A DNA stretch of 64,000 nucleotides from Axinella damicornis (GCA_963931865.1 OZ007511.1:5288626-5352625), one strand, 5' to 3'. Counted from the first letter of the stretch, positions 21,931-33,330 are shown. Numbers and translations: made by a program. The notes: generated by a model from the sequence alone, not told the origin.

Positions 21931-23161
21931 CTAATTAGAAGGCAGTAAGTCCCCGATCAGATCCGCATCAATGGGATGGCGGTCGGCAAAAAGTTTCCCA
22001 CTTGAGATTGTAATTCTCTTGCCTCTGAAATCAGGTAATTCCATTAACTGTTTCCTCGTGGCTCTCAGTTTTTTTTTCCTCCTCCTGTTGGGCCTTAGTC
22101 AAGTCGTTATTCAGGTAAATCTTGGTTCCGGCTAATTTGGCTCTATTGGACATGATTTGTTTCTTTGTCGACATAGAGTCCAGCGCCACCAGGACCGGCC
22201 TGGGTCTTGTTCCATGAGGCACTGACCTCTTTCCCAGGCGCTTAGATGACGGAATGCTGATGTTTGACAGTCCAAGCTTTTCCGCAAAGAGTGAGGCAAC
22301 ACGTTCATTGACAATTTCCTCTCCCTCCGGCTCGTCCAACCCCATAATCACAACATTTTTTGCCCTATTAGACCTCTCAGTTAGTTCCAGCAGCTTTTGT
22401 TGGTTTGATAGAGTAGCTGAAATAGTTTCCACTTTAGCGCGGAGGCTGGCCATGTGGTTTTCCGTCGTAGGTATATTTGGCTCCGATGGGATTGGTGGGG
22501 TGGTTAGAGATTGAGCTTCCACCTGATTCTCCAGATGGGTGATGCGTTCACTTTGTTCTTGAATTTTCTTTCGCAGGTCCTTGGTTAAATTTTTGTGCCT
22601 TGTGTCCTGGTCCCTCATTTCTTGGGAGAGCCCATCTATCCTGGCACACAGCTTGTCGATCATTCTCCATAGTTGACCATTGTGAGGTCCGTCATCTGCA
22701 CTGTCTGAAATATGTGTAGACACACTGGCACCTGGTCCAGGTACTGGGGAATCTGTGTACACTTCATGCAGATTTTGAGACAATGGGAGTGATTGGTCCA
22801 GCTGTGTTTGTGATTCTTGGAGTAATTCTTGGGGTTTCTGCTTGTCTTGTTTGTCTGGGTTGCTACTGGCAGCATGATCTTGTTGTGCATTGGCAAGCCA
22901 TTCCCCAATAGGTTCTCCACTGTATTTTATACTTCTCCTCCACTTCTTTGCGGAGTGTATCCCAGCCAAGTTTTCAAACTCCGTTGGGGATATCCATTTG
23001 GATTGAAATAGAATACATTTGCCAACTGTTTTACCAGACCGCATCTTGCTTACATAGAATTCAGCTTTTGTTTGTTCACATGTTATTGGTAATATCATAT
23101 TCTCAGACCCCCCTTCCAGACCCTGACCCTCACCAATGCCATCACACTTAGGTTGAGCCAT
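21931..23161 (-). pseudogene. LINE ORF1 with an N-terminal SAND-like domain
   Basis: Starts at an ATG (23161). Residues about 28-90 match the SAND fold pattern: a GKCI segment, W-SPTEFENLAG, then KKWRRSIKYSGEPIGEWL, equivalent to the KNWK-type DNA-contact region of SAND proteins. A Ser/Gln-rich linker follows, then a heptad-rich coiled coil (about residues 165-225), then an RRM-like nucleic-acid-binding region (VVIMGLDEPEGEE ... SKRLGK ... RPVLVALDS ... IYLNNDLT) of the type found in L1/CR1 ORF1 proteins. A run of nine T (22069-22077, plus strand) shifts the frame late in the protein. In the other frame the coding sense continues to a TAG at 21931-21933. SAND in a LINE ORF1 is unusual and may guide target choice; that is inference. 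Confidence 0.8.
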
Positions 23162-23663
23162 TATCTATATGTACTTACTGATTAGCCCGTTTGCTGTTTC
23201 GTGGCAACTGGAGTGGTGACGTGCAGAGCTGCGCAGCGCTGTGGCCTGGTAACGGTGACCTTTTGGCTGGAAGTCCAGTCCGGGTGGTCTTCGCAACTGC
23301 TTGCGGGGAGTCAAGGGCGGGATGGAGGTTTGGACTCTCTCGGCTGCCGCTTCGCTTCGCTGAAGTTGCTAATAGTAAGTCCAGCAGTTGTAGTAACATG
23401 CAGGCAAGGTACCAGTGATTAGTACAGTCATGGACATAGGAAGAGAGTTGGTCTCCCTGAGGCACTGCGGCAGACTGTTCCACCCTTTGGCACTCTGGAA
23501 TTGAAAAGATATCCCAGTATTTGTCAGTTCCATATGAATGTTGTTGGCACCACGGATACTGCAGTAGCCAAGTTCACTGCATGTTCAGTGTAAATTTAGT
23601 CTGTAATTCTCTGCACAAGAGCGAGCTGAAAAATCTGTCTCTCCTTCGACTGAGGGTTGTCCC

Positions 23664-24357
23664 TGCGTTCGCGAACTCCGCGTTCGCGAACTCCGCGTTC
23701 GCGAACTCCGCGTTCGCGAACTCCGCGTTCGCGAATTCCGCGATCGCGAACTCCGCGTTCGCGAACGCGCGTTCGCGAACTCTGCGTTCGCGAACTCTGC
23801 GTTCGCGAACTCTGCGTTCGCGAACTCTGCGTTCGCGAACTCTGCGTTCGCGAATTCGGCGTTCGCGAACTATGCGTTCTCGAACTCTGCGTTCGTGTAC
23901 TCTGCGTTCGCGTTCGCGAACTCTGCCTCTGCGTTCGCGAACTCTGCGTTCGCGAACTCTGCGTTCGCGAACGCAGAGTTCGCGAACGCGCGTTCGCGAA
24001 CTCTGCGTTCGCGAATTCTGCGTTCGCGAACTATGCGTTCGCGAACTCTGCGTTCGCCGAACTCTGCGTTCGCGAACTCTGCGTTCGCGAACTCTGCGTT
24101 CGCGAATTCTGCGTTCGCGAACTATGCGTTCGCGAACTATGCGTTCGCGAACTCTGCGTTCGCGAACTCTGCGTTCGCGAACTCTGCGTTCGCGCGAACT
24201 CTGCGTTCGCGTTCGCGAACTCTGCCTCTGCGTTCGCGAACTCTGCCTCTGCGTTTGCGAACTCTGCGTTCGCGAACTCTGCCTCTGCGTTCGCGAACTC
24301 TGCGTTCGCGAACTCTGCGTTCGCCGAACTCTGCGTTCGCGAACTCTGCGTTCGCGA
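23664..24357. repeat. 15-bp CpG-rich palindromic tandem array
   Basis: About 45 units of GCGTTCGCGAACTCT, each containing the perfect palindrome GTTCGCGAAC with a central TCGCGA. The first units read ...ACTCC instead of ...ACTCT. Short insertions (CTCTGC, extra GCG) interrupt some units and one stretch (about 23965-23999) is inverted. Because the unit is a multiple of three, open frames run the whole length on both strands; they are not taken as genes. Confidence 0.95.
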
Positions 24358-24399
24358 AATTGAGATTGTAGCTGCTAGTGAAGTGATAAGGTTTAGACT

Positions 24400-25969
24400 C
24401 TAGAGCGCCACTGGTAGTGATGAACACACGTTTAGTTTGGCCACCTACTAGTTCTGCAATTGTATAGTGATGGCTCCACTCAAGGCTCTTTGGAACTGGG
24501 AAATGCTCTCTTCCTGTGTGTTGGACTAATAGGTAGTGTAAACTGTGGTTCAATTATGTCATAAGGTTTCACCAGCAGAGGATAACCAATTTACATGTAT
24601 CCTCCAGGGTGCATTGCCCATCCTCACTCCCATCTCATCCCTAATTCTGCATTATTTTTATGAATGGGATTGGGCTGAGGATGGATTTCCCCTTGTCTCT
24701 TTGCTTTTTCAGGAGATGCAGTAGGACAGGCCATTATTGATCACTTGAGATTTTTTTTTTCCTCTCCTGGGTTATTATTTAGTGAAAGGTTGACAAATGT
24801 GCAGTAATTAGTCTACATAAGTTGACAGAAGTTATACTTATAGCAAATGTGCATACAAAGGGTTGTACAGTAAGACTTGGGGCTCAATTACTTTGGCATG
24901 TGCATTGACTGAAACTCAGGGAGGAGCCCCCAGGATGTGTGTGAGCAATTTCATTGACCAGTGAGGCTACAGAAGTTAGCAGAGTGGGAGATCTCAATCT
25001 ACGTACTACTCTGAGGTCGATCAAAAAAAAGAGCCCAATGCACTCCCTCAGTATAGCTATTGGAGACAATGGTGAGTGTAGGCCAGCTAGGGTATAGCAG
25101 TTGATGGCCATTTCCTGGAATACAACAACCATAGGAGTTCTGATTTTGAATACCACCCCCATTCCAATCCCAGACCTGATACAAGGCTTGAAGCCAGCTC
25201 TGTCTTGCATTGTTCTGTCATCCCAAATTCTTGGGGGTCACTCTCATGCAAACATCCATGGAAGCGTGTTAATAGATAAAGGAGACTTCCGAGGTCTGAC
25301 AGAGTGAAGCTAGAACACAGGGTACCATCTGCTATTCATAAATATCCCATCATCCATTCCATAACTCTTTACCAACCATATAAGAAACAGCTTAGGAAAG
25401 CAAAACCCTGTATTAAAGTATAACGCCTAGTATTAAATTCCCTATATAAATTCTTATGGGCTTATGGGAGCTCATGACGGCTTTTGCAGTCATTGGTTGG
25501 TAAAGAGATAAATTGTTCCATGCAGTCCATTTTCCAGTCCATTGATTAGAGACACCCTATACTGAGTTGTAGGGCAACCTAAACCTGAAATGGTACCATG
25601 TACAGTTCAGTTTACAGTGCACTGGAATTTGTAGTAGAGCTGGCTCATTGACTTTTGGCAGAGATTCTCATAACTTTAAATTAAATATACGTATATGATT
25701 CCTGTTACTGCAAAGTCATAAGCACAACAACAACAACTGTTTCAGTAGTGACATGGTCTGGGTTGTTTTTGGCTGTGTAGCTATAGAGTTCATTGCCATA
25801 TAGATGCAAATGTTAATTAGTTGGTGTGTCATGCAACATTCCCCCACTGCAGCATGTGGTATGACTTCCACTGGAGCCATACCACAAGGCACCGGCCGCA
25901 GGAGAACCACTCACAGAAGTATGTTACATTTCATGCAGACCTCTCAACCATTGCTACATACGGATTTAT

Positions 25970-25970
<1 letters not shown>
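24400..25970. other. stretch with no recognised gene
   Basis: Short open frames only, no paired splice sites around any of them. One T-run (24751-24760) and no recognised transposon termini. Confidence 0.45.

Positions 25971-26002
<32 letters not shown>
25971..26002. repeat. poly-C tract, 32 bp
   Basis: An uninterrupted C run at the left border of duplicated block B. Block A has its own poly-C tract at 1054, but at a different relative position. Confidence 0.95.
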
Positions 26003-26019
26003 TTTACTTCCTGCAAATA

Positions 26020-27640
26020 GTACCTCCTTAGGTAGAACGTAATGGGAGGGAAGGTCCTGGATTGCTTTTTGGTACATGCATGGGTGTGGCCAGCCAATGT
26101 TATAGTGACATAGCAGAGGGGAGAGGACATGACGTCATGTCTTGACAAAATCACATGGTTAGTTATCATTCCTAGCATTCTTGAACGGATATAAAATGTG
26201 TACTCGGTCATAGCAGTGGACTACACCAGTGCAGAGTGCTCGATCCGCAACTAAATCGACTTCGCAGTGCAAGTGTACAGCCTATACTTACAAGCTCACT
26301 GATCCGGAATTAAAAGTGCATCACAGAGTGAGTCTCAGTGCTCAGCTCAGCTGGATTCAATCCAATTCCCTTTGGTGCACCTGGATTTGTTGACCCCTTA
26401 AAGTTACATCATTCCTGGGCTTAAGGGAGGAACAACGCTTTGAGCTAAACGTTCGTTTAAAATTATGTTGCCTGCATGAGCTGACAATATACTACTATGT
26501 GCTTTTATATAAACTGTTTGCAAACTGAAACTGCTTTTACATGACTGTACATGCATGTAAACGGGCTTATGTTTGTTTGTGTAGGGGGACGGAGAGGATG
26601 AGGAGTGGGAGAGGCTGTGTGAAAGGAGCTCAAGACTGCTGCAGGAATTAATTGTTGATGTGGCAGATTTCATGCTTGCAAACTGTCATCACAGAACTAT
26701 ATCCGTATACTACATTATGCATCATGTCTGAACTTTGACAGGCTGTTGATATTTGATTTGGTCTATCCAAATCATGCATCTGAAGTTTAAACGTTTTCCA
26801 TTTCATGGTAGCTAGAAATCAATCTTTCATGCATCTAATATCAATTATCAGTTGTGTGCTTCAGAAAGAATGCCATACCAATATTATGTTGCTCGGGCCC
26901 GACCAACCCAAATTTGGCAAGCATCTAGCTAGTGCCAGGTGACTGTTCCCGCAGCCTGGCTCAGTGTTTTGGTAAAAGAGGCTTGAGAAGAAACCAAAGA
27001 TTTGATTTCTTAGCTGAAAATGAAAAAATGGGAGAATTCCTTTGGAGACCTATTAGTGGAAGCCCAGTGTACGTTATCCAGTGTATGCTTGTGAGCATTA
27101 ATTTCCTGTTGGCTCTGGCATTGTTTGGTTGCCATGGTAATTAGTGATCACATGATTATTACTGTCATTATTAAGCCTATACCTACCGACCCTATTGGAA
27201 AGGTCATTTGGCCCAAGCATGCAACATAACATTAAATTGGTATGGCCGAATGCATGCTGCACAATTAAACTTTTGTCACTGGGAATGTCTGAAATGTTGA
27301 CCATGCAAGGAAAACAATTAAAACATGATTAAACATGATTGTACAAAAACAGCTAGCTGGATGTGTATACATGAACTAGCAAGCTAGCTACAAGCATATC
27401 CACCATAATTATTATGTGCAATCGTTTGAGCAGAAAGAATGCACTACTCAATCATGCAGCCATGCTCACTGTGAATGGCACTGACTGACCAGCGTATACG
27501 CTGAGGAGTGGTTCCCGGCAGTCATAAGTTCTTCGGGTCTCAACCTGGGGGTGTAGTATGGGAGGCAGGGTTGAATGTGGTCATGTGCACAGAGATGATC
27601 ACATCTGTACAGAGACTCGATCCATTGTAATTACACCACA
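26020..27640. repeat. duplicated block, copy B
   Basis: The partner of 130-2850, in the same orientation. It keeps the exon-like segment at 26585-26700 (WERLCERSSRLLQEL, then VDVADFMLANC, after a GTTTGTGTAG acceptor), the GTTGGCTCTGGCATTGTTTGG region and the terminal CTCAACCTGGGGGTGTAGTATGG-like region. It lacks the TIR and foldback insertions of copy A, so those insertions probably postdate the split. Confidence 0.7.
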
Positions 27641-28090
27641 GCAAATCAAGTTCACCTTGTTTCTATTTCCTACTAGAGGCAAAAAATTTCCCCCCCAAAA
27701 ATTCTAGGGGATTTAGTGATGGCCTGTGACATTCCATGCACCTCACGAAAAACCTAAGAAACAAGAGGAAATGCCATTAACCAGCCTCAGTCTCATCCCA
27801 TTTATTAACAAGTGAGTCTTTAAAAGACTTGATGTGTCTCGGCACGACTTGGTATCAGCTAGAATCATGCAGAGGACATGGCAGCTGCTTAACCCTTTAT
27901 TATGACTGCATGCAAAACCTGCTAGCTATGAGACTTTCAGCTTAAGTGAGCGTCAATATCCTTGGAGGTTCTGTGTGAGCAAGGGGTGGGTCAGGAATGT
28001 TCACCCAAAGGGTGAAAGCAGTATGGTCGTGTCTGGGCTTGATGTTTAGTCAACACCTTGGCCAATTCTTTCAGCACTTATCTATATAGC
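27640..28090. other. stretch with no recognised gene
   Basis: Nothing recognised except the truncated downstream edge of the BEL/Pao relic at 28094. An AGCTAGCTAGCTAG run marks that edge. Confidence 0.45.
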
Positions 28091-28093
28091 TGT

Positions 28094-29210
28094 CTAGCTA
28101 GCTAGAATGTCCTTCTGTGCCATCTGAGTGTTTAGAAACTTCACTAGTTCTTTGAGATCGCTCTTTGCACCAACAAAATTGGAACCATGGTCACTCCAGA
28201 GTAATTTGGGTTTTCCACGTCTGGCTATAAAGCGTCTCAGTGCAGAAATGAAACAGTCTGAGGTCAAGTCTGAAACTAGCTCAAGATGCACTGCCTTGAC
28301 CGACAATGAGACAAATACACACGCGTACGACTTCACATTCGTAGGTTTACGGACATAGCCGTACTTGGTGTATATGGGTCCAGTGTAGTCCACTCCAACA
28401 TTCTCGAAAACAATGTCGGGAGTCACTCTCTCAATCGGGAGTTGGCCCATCTTCTGTGGTTCTGGTTTCTTGGAGTGACGGCGATAAACAACACAACTGC
28501 AAGTAACAGTACGAATGGCCTTGCGACCACCAACTATGTGGTATTTACCATTGAGAGAAGAGCTGAGCAGAGTAATACCAGCGTGCAGGAGACGAGTGTG
28601 CTCAAACTGGACAATCAACTTTGTGAGTGTGTGTTTGCCAGACAGAATGACAGGATGCATAGCAGAATATGCTAGGTTCGATTTCTGTTCTCTTCCTGAG
28701 ACTCTCAACAGCCCATTAGTGTCCAAAAATGGGTGTAATCTTGTCAGTGAGCTGCTGGATGGGATAGATTTCTTCATTTTCAGATTCTCAATTTCTTTAC
28801 CGAAGCAAGTGGCTTGTGAGGAAGACAACCAGTACGTAGTTTTCTGCACGGGTTATCTCTTGAACAGTCAGATATGAGAAGTTTTGAGTGGCTTCAGTGT
28901 TGACACCGGAAACATGACAATTGTTGATGAATCGCATTACCCATTCGGTGACCCGGACTATTTTGAGATAAGAGGAGAAACGATCCAATGGGAATAGAGG
29001 GCGATTAGTCTCGACAGATGCTAGATGACAGGTAGTCACCAGTTCGGTATCACTCTCATCACGTGTCAATTGTGGCTGTCGTGGCCAGTTCGAAGTTGAG
29101 GATACGAGCCATTCAGGACCGTTCCACTAAAGGTCATGGTTTACCAGTTGACATGGGAGCAAGCCCCTTGAAGCACAATCAGCTGGATTCTCATGCAGGG
29201 GTATACCCAC
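28094..29210 (-). pseudogene. BEL/Pao LTR retrotransposon fragment (RNase H end and integrase)
   Basis: On the minus strand the reading goes from the end of the RNase H region (ENPADCASRGLLP, about 29190) through FSSYLKIVRVTEWVMRFI, to the integrase: HPFLDTNGLLRVSGR, the HPVILSGKHTLT zinc-binding region, an R-rich CVVYRRHSKKPEP stretch, then the catalytic core with VDYTGPIY, AVHLELV, FIARRGKPKLLWSDHGSNFVGA. This order is diagnostic of BEL/Pao. A TAG interrupts the RNase H end (about 29128), frames change near 28830, and the element stops inside the integrase at 28094. No LTRs, gag, protease or reverse transcriptase remain. An inactive fragment. Confidence 0.85.
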
Positions 29211-29670
29211 GTCACTACTTGCTCCCTTCTCCCTCTCCTCCCACAATTAATGTGGTCACATGAAAGAAACCTATAGTGTTCATTTACACCAGCGTCTCCG
29301 TGCTGCACTCACCAGCAGTTCCTTACAGTCAGCATCCCTTGGTTGGCGTGCTCTGCCCAAAGGGAATAGTAGGTCTGGAGGTACACATTCACTGCCCAGT
29401 ACCTAGCGGAAGGGGGGTGTAGAAAAGTGGATGGAGAGAGGGGTGGGGAGCATAAGGGTTGGGTGCATGTGTATGTATGTGTGTAAGGAAGCAGTCAATG
29501 ACTTTCTTCCTCTGCCAGCTGCCTCCACCGAGACTGGGTTCTCAGCTTGCATACAGACACACACAACACACACAGAAGAAGACGAACAATAAAATTTCTG
29601 GCCAGTAGAGCTATGTGGAGGGAGCAGATCTGCAATGTCATTCACGTATAGCATTTAACTGCTACTTTTC

Positions 29671-29960
29671 AGTTCAGTTCATCTTCATTTGATAACCCAG
29701 AATTGCCGCATCTCCAATGCAGAATGTTTTCATGCAGGTCCTGGGCTCCATTAACTGTGGATGGCGATGACATCATCACTGAACTCGTTGAGTTACCATA
29801 TGGCATAGCTCAAACTTGTTTTTCTGGAAGGGCAATTTCCTTTTTTTAAAGGCAAACCATGCACCCTTCAACTGATAAACCTAGGGCAGATTCGAACCCA
29901 GCTAGGACAGATCGAGCCTGAGTTGTGCACTCACTCTACCAGTACGTGTCACCGCACACC
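29671..29960 (-). mobile_element. tRNA-derived SINE, copy 1
   Basis: Read on the minus strand it begins with an A-box-like ACTGGTAGAGTGAGTG and a B box GGGTTCGAATCTG, then a body of about 220 bp, and ends in a (TGAAC)n-type tail. A second copy with the same head, body and tail lies at 38602-38911 in the same orientation. About 290 bp long. Short tandem tails like this often match a partner LINE's 3' end; no partner with that tail is in the window. Confidence 0.8.
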
Positions 29961-30445
29961 CCATCCTCACATGTACCATGCACTAATTACTCTGCATGAT
30001 CACATACCAAGTACACCACTACCACTTGAAAGAGTACTTCTTTAGGTGAGCCTCACCCCCTGGTACCCACTGGGTGGGGCCACACCCACCACCTCCAGCT
30101 GTTCACAATGCTTCAGCATTCAAACAGCATTTACAATGGATAGCCTTTACATCAATCAGGGCTGCTCACAGGAAAATCTGCGTAAACATAAACGTACGAC
30201 ATGATTTACTTAGCCTTGTTCCCAGGCCCCACCCAGCTTGTCCGATGACACATTTTCCACAATCTTTTCCGTTTCATGCGATGCACCCAAGTAGTAACAC
30301 TGTTTTGCTGTACTACCTGACAATTGCAGCCTGACATCGCTATATTCAATATCTGTGCCTGCATGCATGGAGAATGAGAGGTTGGGGGAAGCAGAGGGAG
30401 AGGAGAGCAAGGAGAAAGCAGGGGAGGGTGGGGTTGAGGGAGGAT

Positions 30446-30534
30446 AGGAGGGAGGGAGGGAGGGAGGGAGGGAGGGAGGGAGGGAGGGAGGGAGGGAGGG
30501 AGGGAGGGAGGGAGGGAGGGAGGGAGGGAGGGAG
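30446..30534. repeat. (GGGA)n microsatellite upstream of a LINE fragment
   Basis: About 22 perfect GGGA repeats. The coding sense of the next element starts immediately after it. Confidence 0.95.
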
Positions 30535-31388
30535 GCCTGAACCTACCCTCCCTTTCTGCCTTCCACAAGCAGCTGCAGGTCTCCAGACAGTGGCAGCTCC
30601 TGACTTCAGCCGATGCTTGTGTACGCCACCTAGCTGAGAAGCACCTACAGAAGGAAGAACAGCTGACCCGAAAGATCTTCAAGCCTGCAGTGGTGGTTCG
30701 CGATGCACTGACTGAAGACCCTGGTCGTACGAGGAAAGCCCTAGCTGCAGCCGCTAAGAGGAAGGTGAAAAATCGGGAGGACAGTCAGAGGCTACTGCAG
30801 GTGCAAGACCTCCAGAAACAGGGAGAGATGCTTCGTGCTACCACCTCAGACACAGCTGCTGTGTGGGCCAAGGCAGTCCAGGCTCTACCGTCTAACACCA
30901 TGAAGTTCGCCCTTAATGCCGCACACGACACCCTCCCACATAACGCCAATCTACAGCTATGGAAGAAGAAGGACAATGCTGCCTTCCCACTGTGTGGGGA
31001 GAGGCAGAGCCTCTTGCATGTACTGAACAATCGCAAAGTGGCTAGAGACCTCCGGCGTTACAACCAGCAGCATGATACAGTCCTCCAAGAGATTGCCCAA
31101 TTTATCCAACCCAAGCTCCCTCCTACCTCTCGACTAATTGCTGACCTCAGTGGTGGGTATGAATTTCCCATGCGCATTGTCCCTACAGATCTTCGCCCGG
31201 ACATTGTTTGGTGGGATGACCAGCAGAAAAACTGACAATTAGCTATGAGACCAATTTTGAGGCAGCAGCAGAGAGAAAGGAGGAAAAGTACGAAGAGCTG
31301 GTCACTGGAGCCTGCAATGCAGGGTATGACACTGAACTTATCACCCTAGAAGTTGGCTCCAGAGGAGTGATAAACCCTGCTGGCTTCC
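30535..31388 (+). pseudogene. 3' part of a non-LTR retrotransposon with a restriction-like endonuclease
   Basis: An open frame runs from directly after the (GGGA)n tract. It encodes LTRKIFKPAVVVRDALTED, KFALNAAHDTLPHNANLQLW, then the FPLCGERQSLLHVLNN region (a CPLC...HVLNxC zinc knuckle that has lost its first and last cysteines), then the LRPDIVWWDDQQK and ITLEVGSRGV segments that match the PD-(D/E)XK endonuclease at the C terminus of R2/NeSL/HERO-type elements. A frameshift lies at an A run (31229-31233). Everything upstream, including the reverse transcriptase, is missing. Inactive. Confidence 0.7.
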
Positions 31389-31450
31389 AGGGAGGGAGGG
31401 AGGGAGGGAGGGAGGGAGGGAGGGAGAGAAGGAGGGAGAGAAGGAGGGAG
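31389..31450. repeat. (GGGA)n microsatellite between two LINE 3' ends
   Basis: About eight GGGA repeats followed by GAAGGAGGGAGAGAAGG variants. It interrupts the coding sense of the upstream fragment right after an NPAGFQ-encoding stretch. Confidence 0.9.
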
Positions 31451-31725
31451 GAAACAGTGTGTTTTGAGACGGGATATGAAGAGGCACACACACGGAAAAC
31501 TAATCGATATGCAGACCTGACGGAACAGATTGCTGACTAATCACTGGATGGAACTCTAGTGACACTCGAGGTCGGAAGCCATGGGTACCTGTCTCTCCCA
31601 AGCTTCCATGCGATTAGACAACAGCTGCTTGAGTGCAGTAGGAAGCAGTGGGAGTCCTTTCTGATAAACACTGCCCAAATGGCAATCCGAGGTTCCCACA
31701 AGATATGGGTAACCTGAAACTGGGC
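31451..31725 (+). pseudogene. second endonuclease C-terminus from a related non-LTR element
   Basis: After the second (GGGA)n tract the frame reads VCFETGYEEAHTRKTNRYA, a stop at a TAA (about 31538), then GTLVTLEVGSHGYLSLPSF and about 40 more codons to NTAQMAIRGSHKIWVT. It aligns by eye with the region of the upstream fragment from ISYETNFEAAAERK to ITLEVGSRG, but is a different sequence, so it is a separate element and not a continuation. One in-frame stop. Confidence 0.65.
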
Positions 31726-31900
31726 TGATCAACATCCTCCATAAGACCCATATCACATTTCGCATTGCTTTGTGTCCGTCGCCATGCATTAGTATTTCTC
31801 ATGTCTTGTACGTTTTGAGTTTTATATCACTGCTGCGCCAAGTGTGGACACTCAAGTGTCCCATGTTATAGTCTGACATGTGTAGAACACTAGTCCAATA

Positions 31901-32204
31901 CCGTAGTCGCGCGCTATTAGGCGCATGCGCCTATAACTTCACAGGAAGAAAACATGCGCCTATAAGCGAGATGTGCCTAATAATAAAATAATGACATTCC
32001 TCGAATAGGAAGTGCTCTTCAATTCGAATTATAGCTGTTTTCCATTCCGTATGATCGAAAATGGCAGTTTCTGAAAGAAGACTGCAGCGCTTAACAGCGA
32101 GTACCTCCATGGGACGAGAGTTGAACCTGCGCCTAACAGCGAATATGCGCCTATAAGTGAGCTGCGCCTATAAGTGAGCTGCGCCTAATAACGTGCGACT
32201 ACGG
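31901..32204. mobile_element. TA-flanked MITE, 304 bp
   Basis: Termini CCGTAGTCGCGCGCTATTAG and the inverted CTAATAACGTGCGACTACGG, both flanked by TA. Subterminal GGCGCATGCGCC-type palindromes repeat inside both ends. A second, interrupted copy is at 58741-60262. No coding content. Confidence 0.85.
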
Positions 32205-32549
32205 TACCACAATGAGCCTCTCATGTATGTGTATGTATGCATACAAATGAGATGTTTCAGAAAACGGGAGGGAGGGCGGGAGGGAGGGAGGTGATGACAA
32301 GGAGTACATGTAGCTGAGTGAGCAAAGCGAGCAAAGCTACTTGTATTATGATTTATGTAGGTCCTACCTAGTACCTGAGTAAAATGCTTGAGGGGAAGAA
32401 AAACTGGATGTGGGCCTTACACTGAGGAAGTGCTGGATTACCTCCTTGCAAGCACCCACCCACAACTTCCAGATCTACTTAGCACAAAAGCATAGGCTAT
32501 AGCAACAGTTCATAGGAAGCGATTTCACTTTGAGGGGGCTGACCCACTT

Positions 32550-33330
32550 GAGCCTTATAACAATATTCATTTGCATGTTGCATGTCACCATAATAATTGA
32601 ACCTTGAACTTAGAACTACAGCTTAATTAACCCAAACCCCTAACTAAAAGTCATGAATATTTGAGCTTCACTTGAACCCAAACTACACAAGGGAACTGAA
32701 AGCACATCACTAATGATATTCATGAGAGTCAACACAAGCCAAACTTCCCTCCAAACAGCAAACTAAAGGCAATCTTGCTCATGACTGCTACACATGGCTA
32801 CCTGAAAATGGTTCATTGCTTATTCATGAAGCTGACAGACAAGCTGAATCATAGCCAAAGCTGAAGGCTTTAATGAGACCTCAATTTGGACAATGCCAGT
32901 CATGAGTCCCAATTTAGGGCTAATGATATTCATGATCCCTGGTTGTCAGGGTTAGGAGAGAGAGTGGAGTCTCAGGGTGAATTTACGAATATTGCATCAC
33001 ACAACACACATGCTTTCAACCCCATGCTACACCACCAAAGATCTGACAGGTGGTCAATAATGATATTCATGAGTGTCAACATAAGCCAACCCTCCCATCG
33101 GACAGCTGACTAAAGTCAAACAAGCTCATGAGCACAGCATGGAGCTATCTAATCCTAACTCATTATTCTTGATGAGCAGACAGAAAGACTGGGTTCTATC
33201 CCATGCCCACTGGGCTTTACTGGCACCAAGGTTAGTGGGATCACCCTAACCCGGATCAGGGATATTCATAGGGCTAGGATCTACAGGGTTAGGCCAAACT
33301 CCAGTGTTAGGATTTGTCATTGCACTAGGC
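32550..33330. repeat. degenerate repeats of about 350 bp with TAATGATATTCATGA motifs
   Basis: AATGATATTCATGA occurs at about 32713, 32923 and 33060. Longer matching blocks (GTCAACA(C/T)AAGCCAA..., then GACTAAAG or AACTAAAG, then GCTCATGA) recur at about 32728 and 33076, about 348 bp apart, each followed by a CAGACAGAAAG/GACAGACAAGC region. Two decayed tandem units are likely. It borders the heat-shock-element repeat to its right. Confidence 0.55.

Larger units (their letters stand above)
18340..23400 (-). mobile_element. nearly full-length APE-type non-LTR retrotransposon
   Basis: The minus strand carries ORF1 then ORF2 in the order of a two-ORF LINE. After ORF2 there is a 3' UTR of about 100 bp that ends at an AT-rich (TA)n tail (about 18349-18366). 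Some 240 bp upstream of ORF1 is taken as 5' UTR; the exact 5' end is not resolved. Each ORF has one single-base frameshift, at runs of A or T, and otherwise no stops, so the copy is young or the shifts are consensus errors. The reverse transcriptase resembles the jockey/I/CR1/L2 assemblage. The clade was not resolved by eye. Confidence 0.85.

Noticed and set aside
23521..24553. Open frames of 138-280 codons encoding Arg/Ser/Leu-rich repeats
   Set aside because: They are readings of the 15-bp palindromic array in several frames and both strands.
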